From Halopiger xanaduensis SH-6 (lineage in GTDB: Archaea > Halobacteriota > Halobacteria > Halobacteriales > Natrialbaceae), in the NCBI RefSeq assembly GCF_000217715.1, contig NC_015658.1:186001-250000 (forward strand): a stretch of 64,000 nt of DNA, in the 5' to 3' direction. Position numbers and translations under genes: made by a program. The notes below the pieces were generated by a model. That model made no database searches, was not told the origin of the DNA, and was given only the letters and a program-made list of their open reading frames with translations. This document shows positions 46,372 through 55,307 of the stretch, one piece after another; within the stretch, counting starts at the first letter, position 1, and every line of letters starts with the position of its first letter.

Positions 46372-47069
46372 TGCCCCGCTCATCGGCGAAGGATATCGAT
46401 CCCAGCGACGCGGAGTACAGGGACCTCGGAGCGGGCCTTCTCGAGGAGGAGATGGGACCCAGTTCGGCGGTGGCACACCTGTACCGGGGCGAGATCCACC
46501 GGATGAAATTCTGGCGCGAACGGCTCGATCGGACGACGAACTGGGCCGTGCTCGTGATCTCGGCGATTCTCACGTGGGCCTTCTCGCGGCCGGGAATTCC
46601 CCACTATATCCTCCTCATCGGCGTCGCGACGCTCTCGGTGTTCCTGCTGATCGAGGCCCGTCGCTATCGAGCGTACGATATCTGGCGGAGCAGGGTCAGG
46701 ACGCTGCAGGAAAACGTGTTCGCGTACGGACTCGACCCGTCCGCTGGCGTCTCCGATCCGAGCTGGCGCGAAGCGCTGAGTCGTGACTATCGGACACCCA
46801 CGATCAAGATCAGCGCGGAGGAGGCGATCGCACACCGGCTCCGACGGGTGTATCTACCGCTGCTTACCGTCCTGCTCGCCGCGTGGATCGTACGAATCAC
46901 CGCCTTCGCGCCGACGTCGTGGGCGACGAGCGCCGCGATCGGAATGCTCCCCGGACCGATCGTCATCGGTGCCGTGGCGGCGTTCTATCTCGGCGCCGTT
47001 TTCGTCGCGGTCCGTCCGCGCACGTGGTACGCGAAGGGGGAACTCCGTTCCGAAGAGTTGCGGAGATGA
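46371..47069 (+). CDS. DUF2270 membrane protein
   Basis: 232 residues. Seen: a soluble N-terminus with HLYRGEIHRMKFWRERLDRTTNWAVLVISAILTWAFS, which is the DUF2270 signature and first membrane helix. A second helix follows (PHYILLIGVATLSVFLLIEARRYRAYDIWRSRVRTLQENVFA), then a long cytoplasmic part and two C-terminal helices near 160-178 and 190-210. Function unknown. Coupled to the DsrE-like gene by an overlapping stop and start, which may mean a sulfur-related role in this organism or only read-through. Confidence 0.88.
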   Translation: MPRSSAKDIDPSDAEYRDLGAGLLEEEMGPSSAVAHLYRGEIHRMKFWRERLDRTTNWAVLVISAILTWAFSRPGIPHYILLIGVATLSVFLLIEARRYRAYDIWRSRVRTLQENVFAYGLDPSAGVSDPSWREALSRDYRTPTIKISAEEAIAHRLRRVYLPLLTVLLAAWIVRITAFAPTSWATSAAIGMLPGPIVIGAVAAFYLGAVFVAVRPRTWYAKGELRSEELRR

Positions 47070-47136
47070 TCGCGTCCGTCGCGTCGGAGCCACCCGGTCA
47101 GCATGCTCCGGTCAGCGGGACCCGAACCCGCAGCTA

Positions 47137-47937
47137 CTAACAGGCGTCCACGAAGTCGGACAGGACGCGATTGAACGTCGCGGGCTGTTCGAGAAACGGA
47201 CAGTGACCGCTGTCAGCGAAGCGCTCGAGGTCGGCGTCCGGGATTCGCTCGGCGACGTACTCGACTCCGCCCGTCTCGAGCAGCGTTTCGTCTTCCCCGA
47301 GACAGACGAGCGTCGGGACGTCGACGTCCTCGAGGACCGGTCGGTAATCGCGGACCGACTGGTCGAAGAAAATGGCGCTCTTTACCGACGGCGGAACGCG
47401 TGCAATTTCGTCGAACAGCAGCCGTGCCACCTCGTCGCTCGGTTCGCCCGCGAACATCTGCTCGATGAAGACGCGCCCCAGTTCGTGTGGATCCGTCTGT
47501 GCGAGTTCCATCAACTCGACGAACTCGTCGAAATCGAACACGCCGTGCTCGTAGTCGTCCCCCTCGAGGTCGAGCGGTTGTTGTTCGACGGAGACGAACC
47601 CGCGAAGACGGTCGGTCCCGAACTGGTCGATGAACTCCCAGGCGACCAGCGACCCCATCGACCAGCCGACGAGAACGACGTCGTCGAGCTCGCGCTGCTC
47701 GAGGAAGGCTTCGACGTCGGCGGCGTACGTGGGGAGCGTATGCCCCGTTTCCGTTTTCTCCGATCGACCGTGGCCCCGGAAATCGAGGACGATCGGCCGG
47801 TAGTCGCCGGCGAGAGCGTCCTGCTGCTCGGTGAAAAATCGGCTGCCCATCATCACACCGTGTAAGAAGAGGATCGGCGTTCCGCTGCCCGATTCCTCGT
47901 AGTAAAGCCGTGCGCCGTTGACGGTTTCAGCCGGCAT
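47137..47937 (-). CDS. Alpha/beta hydrolase
   Basis: 266 residues. Seen: NGARLYYEESGSGTPILFLHG (oxyanion HG), DFRGHGRSE, nucleophile Ser93 in GWSMGS, and the catalytic His in FADSGHCPFLEQP near residue 245, with an acid likely in CLGEDETLLETG. Closest in layout to non-haem haloperoxidase-like and ester hydrolases. The substrate cannot be predicted. Convergent with the DUF2270 gene and divergent from the histidine kinase. Confidence 0.9.
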   Translation of the reverse strand: MPAETVNGARLYYEESGSGTPILFLHGVMMGSRFFTEQQDALAGDYRPIVLDFRGHGRSEKTETGHTLPTYAADVEAFLEQRELDDVVLVGWSMGSLVAWEFIDQFGTDRLRGFVSVEQQPLDLEGDDYEHGVFDFDEFVELMELAQTDPHELGRVFIEQMFAGEPSDEVARLLFDEIARVPPSVKSAIFFDQSVRDYRPVLEDVDVPTLVCLGEDETLLETGGVEYVAERIPDADLERFADSGHCPFLEQPATFNRVLSDFVDAC

Positions 47938-48143
47938 GTGCGTAGATACGCAGCCGATCGGTTAGAAAGTGGCCCCGGATACCGAAGTCGCGTCGGCCGC
48001 TGGGCGAGTACGGCGCGATCCGCTCGCCGGACCCCGTGGTATCGATCACAGAGGGAAAGGGATACGGAGCGACCGATCCGCGCGCTCCGTCGTCGACATA
48101 TCACACACTCTCCTTATACGGTGTCACACGCTAGGGGAAACGA

Positions 48144-50453
48144 ATGCCCTCTTCACCTCGAGCGGATACCGACGCGGCCGTCCGTGATCGCGTCCGTCAG
48201 CAGGAGGTTATCGCCAACCTCGGACGACGAGCGCTCGAGACCGATGACCTCGATCAGTTACTGCACGATACCGCCGATGCTGTGGCTGAAACGCTCGATA
48301 CAGAGTACGCAGCGGTTCTCGAGTTGCTTCCCGACGGCGACAACGCAATGCTCCGACAGGGCGTCGGCTGGCGCGACGGGCTCGTCGATTCGGAAACCGT
48401 TTCCGCCGATCGGGGTTCCCTGGCAGGCGCGACGCTTCGTTCCGACGAAGCGGTCGTTGTCACCGATCTCCGCACCGACGAACGAGTGTCCGGTTCCGAA
48501 CTGCTCACCAGCCACGACATCGTGAGCGGGATCAGCGTTCGTATCGGCGCTCCGGAAAATCCCTGGGGCGTCCTCGGAACGCACACGACCGACGAACAGG
48601 GGTTTACGGAGCACGACGCAACCTTCGTTCGAAGCGTCGCGAAGCTTCTCGAATCGGCGATCGAGAGCGACCGGTCGCAGGAGGAACGCGTCGCGATTTA
48701 CGACCGCATCTCCGACGGGTTCTTCGCGCTCAACGAAGACTGGGAATTCACGTATCTCAACGAGCGCGCTCACGAGTTGATCAACCCCGAAGGACGAGAA
48801 CTCGTCGGCAAGAACGTGTGGAACGAGTTCTCGGGAGCGATGAATCGGGCGTTCAAGCCGAAATACGAGCGAGCGATGTACGAGCAGGAGACCATCGCGT
48901 TCGAGGAGTACTACCCTGCGCCGCTCGACAGTTGGTTCGAAGTCCGAGCGTACCCCTCCGAAACGGGCCTGTCAGTCTATTTCCGGGACATCACCGAGCG
49001 CAAAGAGCGCGAAGAGGAGCTCGAGCTCTTCCGGACGTTGCTCGACAATACCTACGACAGCGTCCTGGTGATCGACCCGCCGACCGGGAGGTTCCTCGAC
49101 GCGAACGAGACCGCCTGTCAGCGCCTCGGTTACGACCGAGACGAACTGCTCGAATTGACGGTTCCCGACATGGACCACGTCTTCGCCGACCTCGAGGAGT
49201 GGCGATCCCACGTCGAGGACGTGAAAAACGAGGGTGCGGTGACGATCGAAGGCGAACACGAGCGAAAGGACGGGAGTACCTATCCGGCGGAAGTCAACGT
49301 GAGCTACATCGAACTGGATCGCGAGTACATGGTCGCCGTCGCCCGCGACATCACCGAGCGGAAGAAGCAGGAACAGCGCCTCTCAACGCTAATCGCGAAC
49401 GTTCCCGGCGTGGTGTATCGCTGTAAGAACGAGCGCGGCTGGCCGATGGAATTCGTCAGCGACGCCTGTAACGAGGTGACCGGTTACGATCCCGAGGCGC
49501 TCGAGCGGGGCGAGGTTAGCTGGGGCGACGACGTTATGCACGAGGATGATCGCGAGAGGGTGTGGGAGACGGTGCAACAACAAGCGGCGAAGGGAGAGCC
49601 GTTCTCCACGACCTATCGTATCGAAACTGCCGGGGGCGAGCGGCGGTGGGTCAGAAGTTACGGCCGGAACGTCTTCAACGACGAGCGGAATCGCGTCGAG
49701 GTCGAGGGAATCATCTCCGATATCACGGAACGGAAACGCCTCGAAGCCACGCTCAAGGAACGCCGGCGCCAGCTCGAGGAGTCGAACGAACGGTTAGAGC
49801 AGTTCGCCTACGCCGCCTCCCACGACCTGCAGGAACCGCTGCGGATGGTCACGAGCTACCTGCAACTCCTCGAGCGACGGTACGACGACGCCCTCGACGA
49901 CGACGGCGAAGAATTCCTCGAGTTCGCGGTCGACGGCGCCGACCGCATGCGCGAGATGATCGATGGGCTCCTCGAGTACTCCCGCATCGATACGCAGGGA
50001 GATCCGTTCGAACCGGTCGAGTTGGAGTCGCTCGTCGAGGAAGTACAGGACGACCTCCGGATGCGGATCGACGAGACCGATGCTCGAATTACCGTCGGCG
50101 ATCTCCCCCGCGTCAACGGCGACGAGAGCCAGTTGCGGCAGGTATTCCAGAACCTCTTCAAGAACGCGATTACGTACAGCGGTGACGAATCGCCGCGGAT
50201 TCGCGTCGATGCGAGTCGGCGAGGAGACAGGTGGGTAATTTCCGTTCACGACGACGGTATCGGCATCGATCCCGAGCAGCAGGATCGGATCTTCGACGTG
50301 TTCCAGCGCCTTCACAGCCAGAGCGAGCATTCCGGTACGGGAATCGGCCTCGCGCTCTGTCAACGCATCGTCGAGCGTCACGACGGCGAGCTCCGGGTCG
50401 ACTCCGAACCCGGCGACGGATCGACGTTCTCGTTCACGCTCCCCGCCGCGTGA
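48144..50453 (+). CDS. GAF-PAS-PAS-PAS sensor histidine kinase
   Basis: 769 residues, no membrane helices. GAF domain about residues 20-170 (TLDTEYAAVLELLPDGDNAML, ISVRIGAPENPWGVLGTH). PAS 1 about 180-290, PAS 2 about 295-410 (TYDSVLVIDPPTGRFLDANETACQRLGY), PAS 3 about 415-540 (GVVYRCKNERGWPMEFVSDACNEVTGY). HisKA contains AASHDLQEPLRMV with phospho-acceptor His near residue 560. HATPase_c has VFQNLFKNAITY (N-box), VHDDGIGIDP and GTGIGLALCQRIV. A soluble redox- or light-type sensor typical of haloarchaea. No response regulator gene is beside it, so it is an orphan kinase. Confidence 0.94.
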   Translation: MPSSPRADTDAAVRDRVRQQEVIANLGRRALETDDLDQLLHDTADAVAETLDTEYAAVLELLPDGDNAMLRQGVGWRDGLVDSETVSADRGSLAGATLRSDEAVVVTDLRTDERVSGSELLTSHDIVSGISVRIGAPENPWGVLGTHTTDEQGFTEHDATFVRSVAKLLESAIESDRSQEERVAIYDRISDGFFALNEDWEFTYLNERAHELINPEGRELVGKNVWNEFSGAMNRAFKPKYERAMYEQETIAFEEYYPAPLDSWFEVRAYPSETGLSVYFRDITERKEREEELELFRTLLDNTYDSVLVIDPPTGRFLDANETACQRLGYDRDELLELTVPDMDHVFADLEEWRSHVEDVKNEGAVTIEGEHERKDGSTYPAEVNVSYIELDREYMVAVARDITERKKQEQRLSTLIANVPGVVYRCKNERGWPMEFVSDACNEVTGYDPEALERGEVSWGDDVMHEDDRERVWETVQQQAAKGEPFSTTYRIETAGGERRWVRSYGRNVFNDERNRVEVEGIISDITERKRLEATLKERRRQLEESNERLEQFAYAASHDLQEPLRMVTSYLQLLERRYDDALDDDGEEFLEFAVDGADRMREMIDGLLEYSRIDTQGDPFEPVELESLVEEVQDDLRMRIDETDARITVGDLPRVNGDESQLRQVFQNLFKNAITYSGDESPRIRVDASRRGDRWVISVHDDGIGIDPEQQDRIFDVFQRLHSQSEHSGTGIGLALCQRIVERHDGELRVDSEPGDGSTFSFTLPAA

Positions 50454-50476
50454 TCGAGTCGGCGTTCTCCGACCGG

Positions 50477-51814
50477 TTACCGAGAGCTCTCGTCGGCGCC
50501 CGTCGCCTCGAGGACCTCCTCGACGGACAGTTCCTCGCCGTCGAGTTCGATCCACATCGCGTCGGGCTGGTCGACGTCAATCGACGTGATCGGGCCGACG
50601 ACGGTGAACGCGTCGCCGTAGCCGCCGCCCGTAACGCCGCCGGCGCGGGTCGTGCCGTCGTCAGCTTCCTCGACGAAGTCCTCCGCCTCGTACGTTCCGC
50701 CCTCGATCCGCCCGCCGGAGGGACTCTCGTACGGCGCGTCTGCGAATTCGACGGCGCCATCGGCCGAGAACTCGTAGCCGGCAAGCTGTGCGTCGGGTTC
50801 GGTGACGAACGCGAGCAGGTGTTCCTCCGGCTCGGTTTCGTCCGAGCCCTCGCCGTCGTCGCCGCTGCTGTCGTCCGGCGACGGGTCGGCGCCGTCACTG
50901 CCGCCGCCTGCCGCAGCCTCTTCGGCCGAAAGCGGGACGCCCTCGACCGCCTCGGGAGAGGTGCGCTGCGGCGAGCCCGCGGACGAGCCGTCGATCGATC
51001 CGGAGTGGATCACCTCCGTCTCGTAGCGGACGTTCTCGAGTCTGGGTGTCGCGTCGTCCTGCCACTGGCCGTCGCCGACGCGGATGTCGCCGATCTCCGA
51101 GTCGGAGAAATCGCAGTCGACGACTTTCGGCGCGTTGTAGAATCCCCAGAAGCCGCAGTCGGAGCCGACGGAGACGCAGTTCTCGACGCGGCTGCCGTCG
51201 GTCCCCACGCGGAACGAGGACGAGACGCAGTCGGCCGCGTAGCTGTTCGTGACGATCACGTCGCCGCCGCCCCCGGCGCCGAGGCTGTGCTCGGGCGGGT
51301 CGCCCGGCGAACTGCCGTAGATCGCGTTGTCGGGCAGGTCCTGGATGTTGACGTTGTTGATCTCGATCGTGCCGCTGTGGTCGTTCGCGACGTAGATGCC
51401 AGTCGGCCCGTTCGGGTACGTGTCGCCGGTGGCACCGTCGGCGAAGTAGTAGTTGTCGACGACGCCGTCGCCGCTGACGATAAACGGTTCGGCTTTCGTC
51501 GTCTCGTCCCAGTTCCCGCGGATCCCGAGGTTGCGGACTTCCCAACCCGACCCCCGTGCGGAGATCTGGAATTTCGCGTTCCGCGCCGAAATGTCGATCA
51601 GCGTGTTCTCGAGCGTGTCGTCGTCGCCGAGCGTGATCGTGTGCGTCTCTCCAGCGGGGACCTCGATAACGTCGTAGTCTTCCTCGGCAGCCGCCGCCGA
51701 GCTGGCACCGGTGAGAGCGAGCGCGACTCCGCTTGCGGCGGCTTTCAAGCAGGAGCGACGATCAACTAGCGTTCGTTCGTCCGCTTCCGAACGAGTCTCC
51801 TCGGTAGTAGTCAT
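50477..51814 (-). CDS. Secreted right-handed beta-helix protein (Tat-like signal)
   Basis: 445 residues. The N-terminus has DRRSCLKAAASGVALALTGASSAAAAEE, a Tat-type signal with two arginines and an Ala-rich cleavage region. About residues 50-300 form beta-helix turns (NTLIDISARNAKFQISARGSG, VENCVSVGSDCGFWGFYN, VVDCDFSDSEIGDIRVGDG). A linker of Ser, Asp, Glu and Gly (about 300-345) leads to a C-terminal beta domain (LLAFVTEPDAQLAGYEFSADG, GGYGDAFTVVGPITSIDVDQ) that may bind carbohydrate. No known catalytic residues recognised, so it could be a lyase-like enzyme or a surface binding protein. Same broad design as the protein at 1-1897. Confidence 0.85.
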   Translation of the reverse strand: MTTTEETRSEADERTLVDRRSCLKAAASGVALALTGASSAAAAEEDYDVIEVPAGETHTITLGDDDTLENTLIDISARNAKFQISARGSGWEVRNLGIRGNWDETTKAEPFIVSGDGVVDNYYFADGATGDTYPNGPTGIYVANDHSGTIEINNVNIQDLPDNAIYGSSPGDPPEHSLGAGGGGDVIVTNSYAADCVSSSFRVGTDGSRVENCVSVGSDCGFWGFYNAPKVVDCDFSDSEIGDIRVGDGQWQDDATPRLENVRYETEVIHSGSIDGSSAGSPQRTSPEAVEGVPLSAEEAAAGGGSDGADPSPDDSSGDDGEGSDETEPEEHLLAFVTEPDAQLAGYEFSADGAVEFADAPYESPSGGRIEGGTYEAEDFVEEADDGTTRAGGVTGGGYGDAFTVVGPITSIDVDQPDAMWIELDGEELSVEEVLEATGADESSR

Positions 51815-52302
51815 CTACTCGTTCCGAGGAACAGTTCACGGAAGCCAGATTCTCTTCAACTGATCGGTCTTTATCCGATACAATCTTGATTAGATGAATA
51901 TGTGTCTATACTAACAGTCAATCAGATCGTTTCGTATCGTGAGGAAATGTCCAAATAGTCTTGCGAGATTTAAGCAATATAACCCGGATCAAAATCAATT
52001 CTCGATATTTCGTTGTTTAGTCGATATGGTATACGCTTAGCAATTGTTCATTTCCAGAATTTCCGTATGAAACACAATATATCGGACCCTGTATTCCTCG
52101 GAGACCTACTCGCCGATCAGATTCCCTCTCTCGGCTACGGCTGAGCAGTCGAGCTAACGATATTGACTGAAATAGCATCGAACTGGCCCTATATTTCCAA
52201 GATTCGCATCGGCTGTTTCCATAACTCCTGAGGAACAGTTCGGCGATCGCCCGCCATAGAATTGTATATATTATACATTACTATAACTATCAGAGACCGC
52301 AG
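51815..52302. other. A+T-rich intergenic region, nothing identified
   Basis: About 490 bases between the beta-helix start and the GH4 stop, visibly richer in A+T. It must hold the beta-helix promoter. No repeat, RNA or frame stands out. Confidence 0.5.
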
Positions 52303-53622
52303 TCAGTAGAGGTCAGGGAGATACTCGGCGTTCGCAGCGAGCAGGTCGTCGATCATCTCGTCGATCGTCTCGAGATCGAGCGCGGCCGCCGTCAGCGGAT
52401 CGAGTTTCACGGCCTGTCGCAGGGCAGTCTCGTCCCGCTCGAGGATCGCGTCGACGGCGCGGTCCTGCACGGCGATGTTCGAACGGTTCAACGATGCGAG
52501 CTGCGGCGGGAGGGTGCCGACGGAGCAGGAACGAACTCCCCGACCGTCGATTAGACACGGAACCTCGACGCAGGCGTCGTCCGGGAGGTTGGCAATTGCA
52601 TCGGTGTCGTTCCGGACGTTGAGATTCATGCGGCGGGGCTCGTCGGTCTCGATCGAGTGGATGATCCGGGATCCGTAGTCGGCGGAGCGATCCAGTGCGA
52701 CGTCGTCCTCGGTAACCTCGAACTCGTCCTCGAGAGCCGGCTGGTAGGACCGCCAGTGTTCCAGATACCGCCCCGTCGGCATCCATTCGATCGTGTAGTG
52801 GCCGAAGTCTTCGTCCGGCGTTAACTCCTCGATGAGGGCGTCGTCCGTCCGGAAGTACGGGAGATACTCGCTCAGGTGGTGGCTCGATTCGGTGATGAAC
52901 GCGCCGAAGTGGTCCATCACGTCGAACCGGACCGGATCCTGTTCGTAGATGTCGGGATCGGACGCCGCCTCGCGGAGTGCTGGATAGCAATCCTCGCCGT
53001 CGTGCTCTAACTCGAGGTACCACGCCATGTGGTTGATGCCGGCGACCCAGTGCTCGAGGTCGTCGCTCGAGACGTCGAGGTAGCGAGCCAGAGCCTCGGT
53101 CGTGTGCTGGACGCTGTGACAGAGACCGACGACGTCGACGTCGGTCGCCTCGTCGACCGCCCAGCAAAGCATCGCCATCGGATTGGTGTAGTTCAACAGG
53201 AGCGCGTCGGGACACAGCTCCTCCATGTCGCGGGCGATATCGAGTACCGTCGGGGCGGTCCGCAGCGCGCGGAAGACGCCGCCGGGGCCGAGCGTGTCGC
53301 CGACGGCTTGCTTCACGCCATAGTCTTCGGGGATGCGGATCTCGTTCTCGAACGGTTCCTCCCCGCCGACGTTGATCATATTCAGGACGTAGTCGGCCCC
53401 CTCGAGGGCCTCGCGCCGATCCGTCGTGGTTCGGATTTCGCCGGGGAGCTCGTGGTGGTCGACGACCGCCTCGCCGACCTCGGCGGTCCGTTCGACCCGG
53501 TCCGGGTCGATGTCCATCAGCGTGATCGTACTGTCCTGCAGGCGCTCGAACGAGTAGATATCGGTCAGCAGGTTCGTCGCGAAGACGACGCTCCCGGCGC
53601 CGATGAAGGTGATGTTCGTCAT
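52303..53622 (-). CDS. GH4 family NAD-dependent alpha-galactosidase
   Basis: 439 residues. NAD-binding Rossmann start (TFIGAGSVVFATNLLTDI), TLMDIDPDRVERT, NYTNPMAMLCWAV, the metal-binding Cys in GLCHSVQH (about residue 166) and His in GINHMAWYLEL (about 195). In this family the tetrapeptide after the metal Cys sorts activities; C-H-S-V is the alpha-galactosidase (MelA) type. GH4 uses NAD and a divalent metal for an oxidation-elimination-hydration route, so it must act in the cytoplasm. With pectin genes around it, an alpha-galacturonidase reading is a weaker alternative. It starts 281 bases after the MDR dehydrogenase on the same strand and probably has its own promoter. Confidence 0.92.
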   Translation of the reverse strand: MTNITFIGAGSVVFATNLLTDIYSFERLQDSTITLMDIDPDRVERTAEVGEAVVDHHELPGEIRTTTDRREALEGADYVLNMINVGGEEPFENEIRIPEDYGVKQAVGDTLGPGGVFRALRTAPTVLDIARDMEELCPDALLLNYTNPMAMLCWAVDEATDVDVVGLCHSVQHTTEALARYLDVSSDDLEHWVAGINHMAWYLELEHDGEDCYPALREAASDPDIYEQDPVRFDVMDHFGAFITESSHHLSEYLPYFRTDDALIEELTPDEDFGHYTIEWMPTGRYLEHWRSYQPALEDEFEVTEDDVALDRSADYGSRIIHSIETDEPRRMNLNVRNDTDAIANLPDDACVEVPCLIDGRGVRSCSVGTLPPQLASLNRSNIAVQDRAVDAILERDETALRQAVKLDPLTAAALDLETIDEMIDDLLAANAEYLPDLY

Positions 53623-53903
53623 TGGAGACCCTCAACTTCGGCGAGGCGGAGATACTGTGCCGAGCGAGCGTGTCGGGAACCCGTCCGAGTACGGTTCGGC
53701 GACGTGCGGGCGATGTCGGGCGGTCGTTGACGACGCTGTCGAGGGCGTTGAACTGGCATGCCTCATCGAGCGTTCTTATCGGTCATAAATCCCTCGACAA
53801 TTGGTCTCACGGACCGAACCGACTGCACAACCGGAACCCGACGGTGAAGAAATCGACACTGGCCGGTTTCGTCCCGCTCGACCGGTCGCTCGAGCGTCTC
53901 CTG

Positions 53904-54947
53904 TCAGTCGCGCAGCACCGATACGTCGAAGACCGGCTTACAGGTCCCGCCCTCGAGGAACGTCTCGAACGCCTCGTCGGCCTCGAGCAGGCTATAGCGG
54001 TCGTCCATGAACGTCTCGGCGTCGACGTCGCCCGTGTCGATCAGGCGCAGCGCGTTCTCGAAGTCCTCGTACTTCGACGCGTACGAACACTGCAGGTCGA
54101 TCTCTGAGCGGACGAGCGGCGAGTAGGGCATCGTCGTCTCGCCGGTCTGTCCGACGAGGACGATCTGGCCGCCCTTCCGGACCTCGTCGACGGCCGACGG
54201 CAGCCCCGACGGGTGGCCTGTCGTGTCGAAGACGACGTCGTAGCCGATGCCGTCGGTCAGTTCGTCGCGGACGGCGTCGAGATCGTCGTCGGCCACGTTG
54301 ACCGTCTCGAAGCCGAGTTCTTCGGCGAGCGGGAGGCGGTAGTCGGCGTCCTGACCGACGCCGCTGACGACGACCTCGGCGCCCTGTGCGCGGGCGATCT
54401 GGGCGGTGAGGAGTCCGATCGGACCGGGGCCCTCGACGAGGACTCGCGTGCCGGCGCGTACGCGGGAGTTCTGGATGACGGCGCGGGCACCGATGCTGGT
54501 CGGTTCGACCATCGCCGCGTGTTGCTGTTCGACGCTGTCGGGGACGGGGTGGAGCGCGTCCTCGGGGACGGCGATATAGGGCTCGTAGGCACCGTTGTGG
54601 TCGACGCCCGTGATGACCGCGTTCTGACAGACGTTCGATTCGCCGATCTCGCACTGATAGCAGTCGCCGCACCCGCGGATCGGCCGTTCGACGACTCGGT
54701 CGCCGACCGAGAACTTCGTCACGGCGTCGCCAACCTCGACGACGCGACCTGAGTACTCGTGGCCGATGATCGTCGGCAGTTCCATCCGCTCGAACGCCGA
54801 CTCGAACTCGTAGATGCCCGCGTCACTTCCGCACAGTCCCGCGTAGTCGACTTCGATCAGCGCCTCGTCCGGGGCGGGTTCCGGACGATCGCGATCGACG
54901 AGTTCCATCGCTCCTTCCTCTCGAGCAGTCTTGGCTAATCCTCGCAT
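53904..54947 (-). CDS. Zinc-dependent medium-chain dehydrogenase (sugar/polyol type)
   Basis: 347 residues. Catalytic zinc ligands Cys39 (GLCGSD), His63 and Glu64 (IGHEYSG). Structural zinc cysteines are 93, 96, 99 and 107 in CGDCYQCEIGESNVC. Rossmann motif VLVEGPGPIGLLTAQIARAQGA is near residue 170. This is the layout of sorbitol, threonine and sugar-acid dehydrogenases. Its substrate is unknown; with GH51 divergent at 55308 and the GH4 gene downstream, a released sugar such as L-arabinose, galactose or a derived acid is a fair guess. Confidence 0.9.
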   Translation of the reverse strand: MRGLAKTAREEGAMELVDRDRPEPAPDEALIEVDYAGLCGSDAGIYEFESAFERMELPTIIGHEYSGRVVEVGDAVTKFSVGDRVVERPIRGCGDCYQCEIGESNVCQNAVITGVDHNGAYEPYIAVPEDALHPVPDSVEQQHAAMVEPTSIGARAVIQNSRVRAGTRVLVEGPGPIGLLTAQIARAQGAEVVVSGVGQDADYRLPLAEELGFETVNVADDDLDAVRDELTDGIGYDVVFDTTGHPSGLPSAVDEVRKGGQIVLVGQTGETTMPYSPLVRSEIDLQCSYASKYEDFENALRLIDTGDVDAETFMDDRYSLLEADEAFETFLEGGTCKPVFDVSVLRD

Positions 54948-55307
54948 GATACCGGATCAGTGATACATGATTATAATTCTGTGGGGTTGGAATCGACGGA
55001 CTGAGACCCAGTCGGTACTCGAGGAAGCCGCCTAACCGCGGCGCGGAGAGCAGATTCGAGCGGCTGTCCGTGTTCGGTCCCGACAACAGTGTGTTCTCGG
55101 GGGATCGCGATCGAACGCTCCCCACGAATGTGGATTTCCGACCGATCGTTGGCAGCGCTCTCGTCTCGAGGACCGCACGGATAGCGAACCGCTCGCGGTC
55201 GTCGCTCGACCGTCTCGGTCACGCTCGGTCGTTCCGGTCGTGAGATCGAACACCATGGTGACATGAACCGAGGCACTTATACTACATTATCAGAAATGAA
55301 CGTGCAG
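54948..55307. other. Intergenic region between divergent MDR and GH51 genes
   Basis: About 360 bases with no gene. The A+T-rich part next to the MDR start (ATTATAATTCTG near 54969-54980) and the TATA-like box at 55278-55285 are the two promoters. No other structure recognised. Confidence 0.5.
55278..55285 (+). promoter_or_regulatory. TATA-like promoter of the GH51 gene
   Basis: TTATACTA is centred about 26 bases before ATG 55308, supporting a leaderless start there rather than the earlier in-frame ATGs at 55263 and 55296. Confidence 0.55.
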
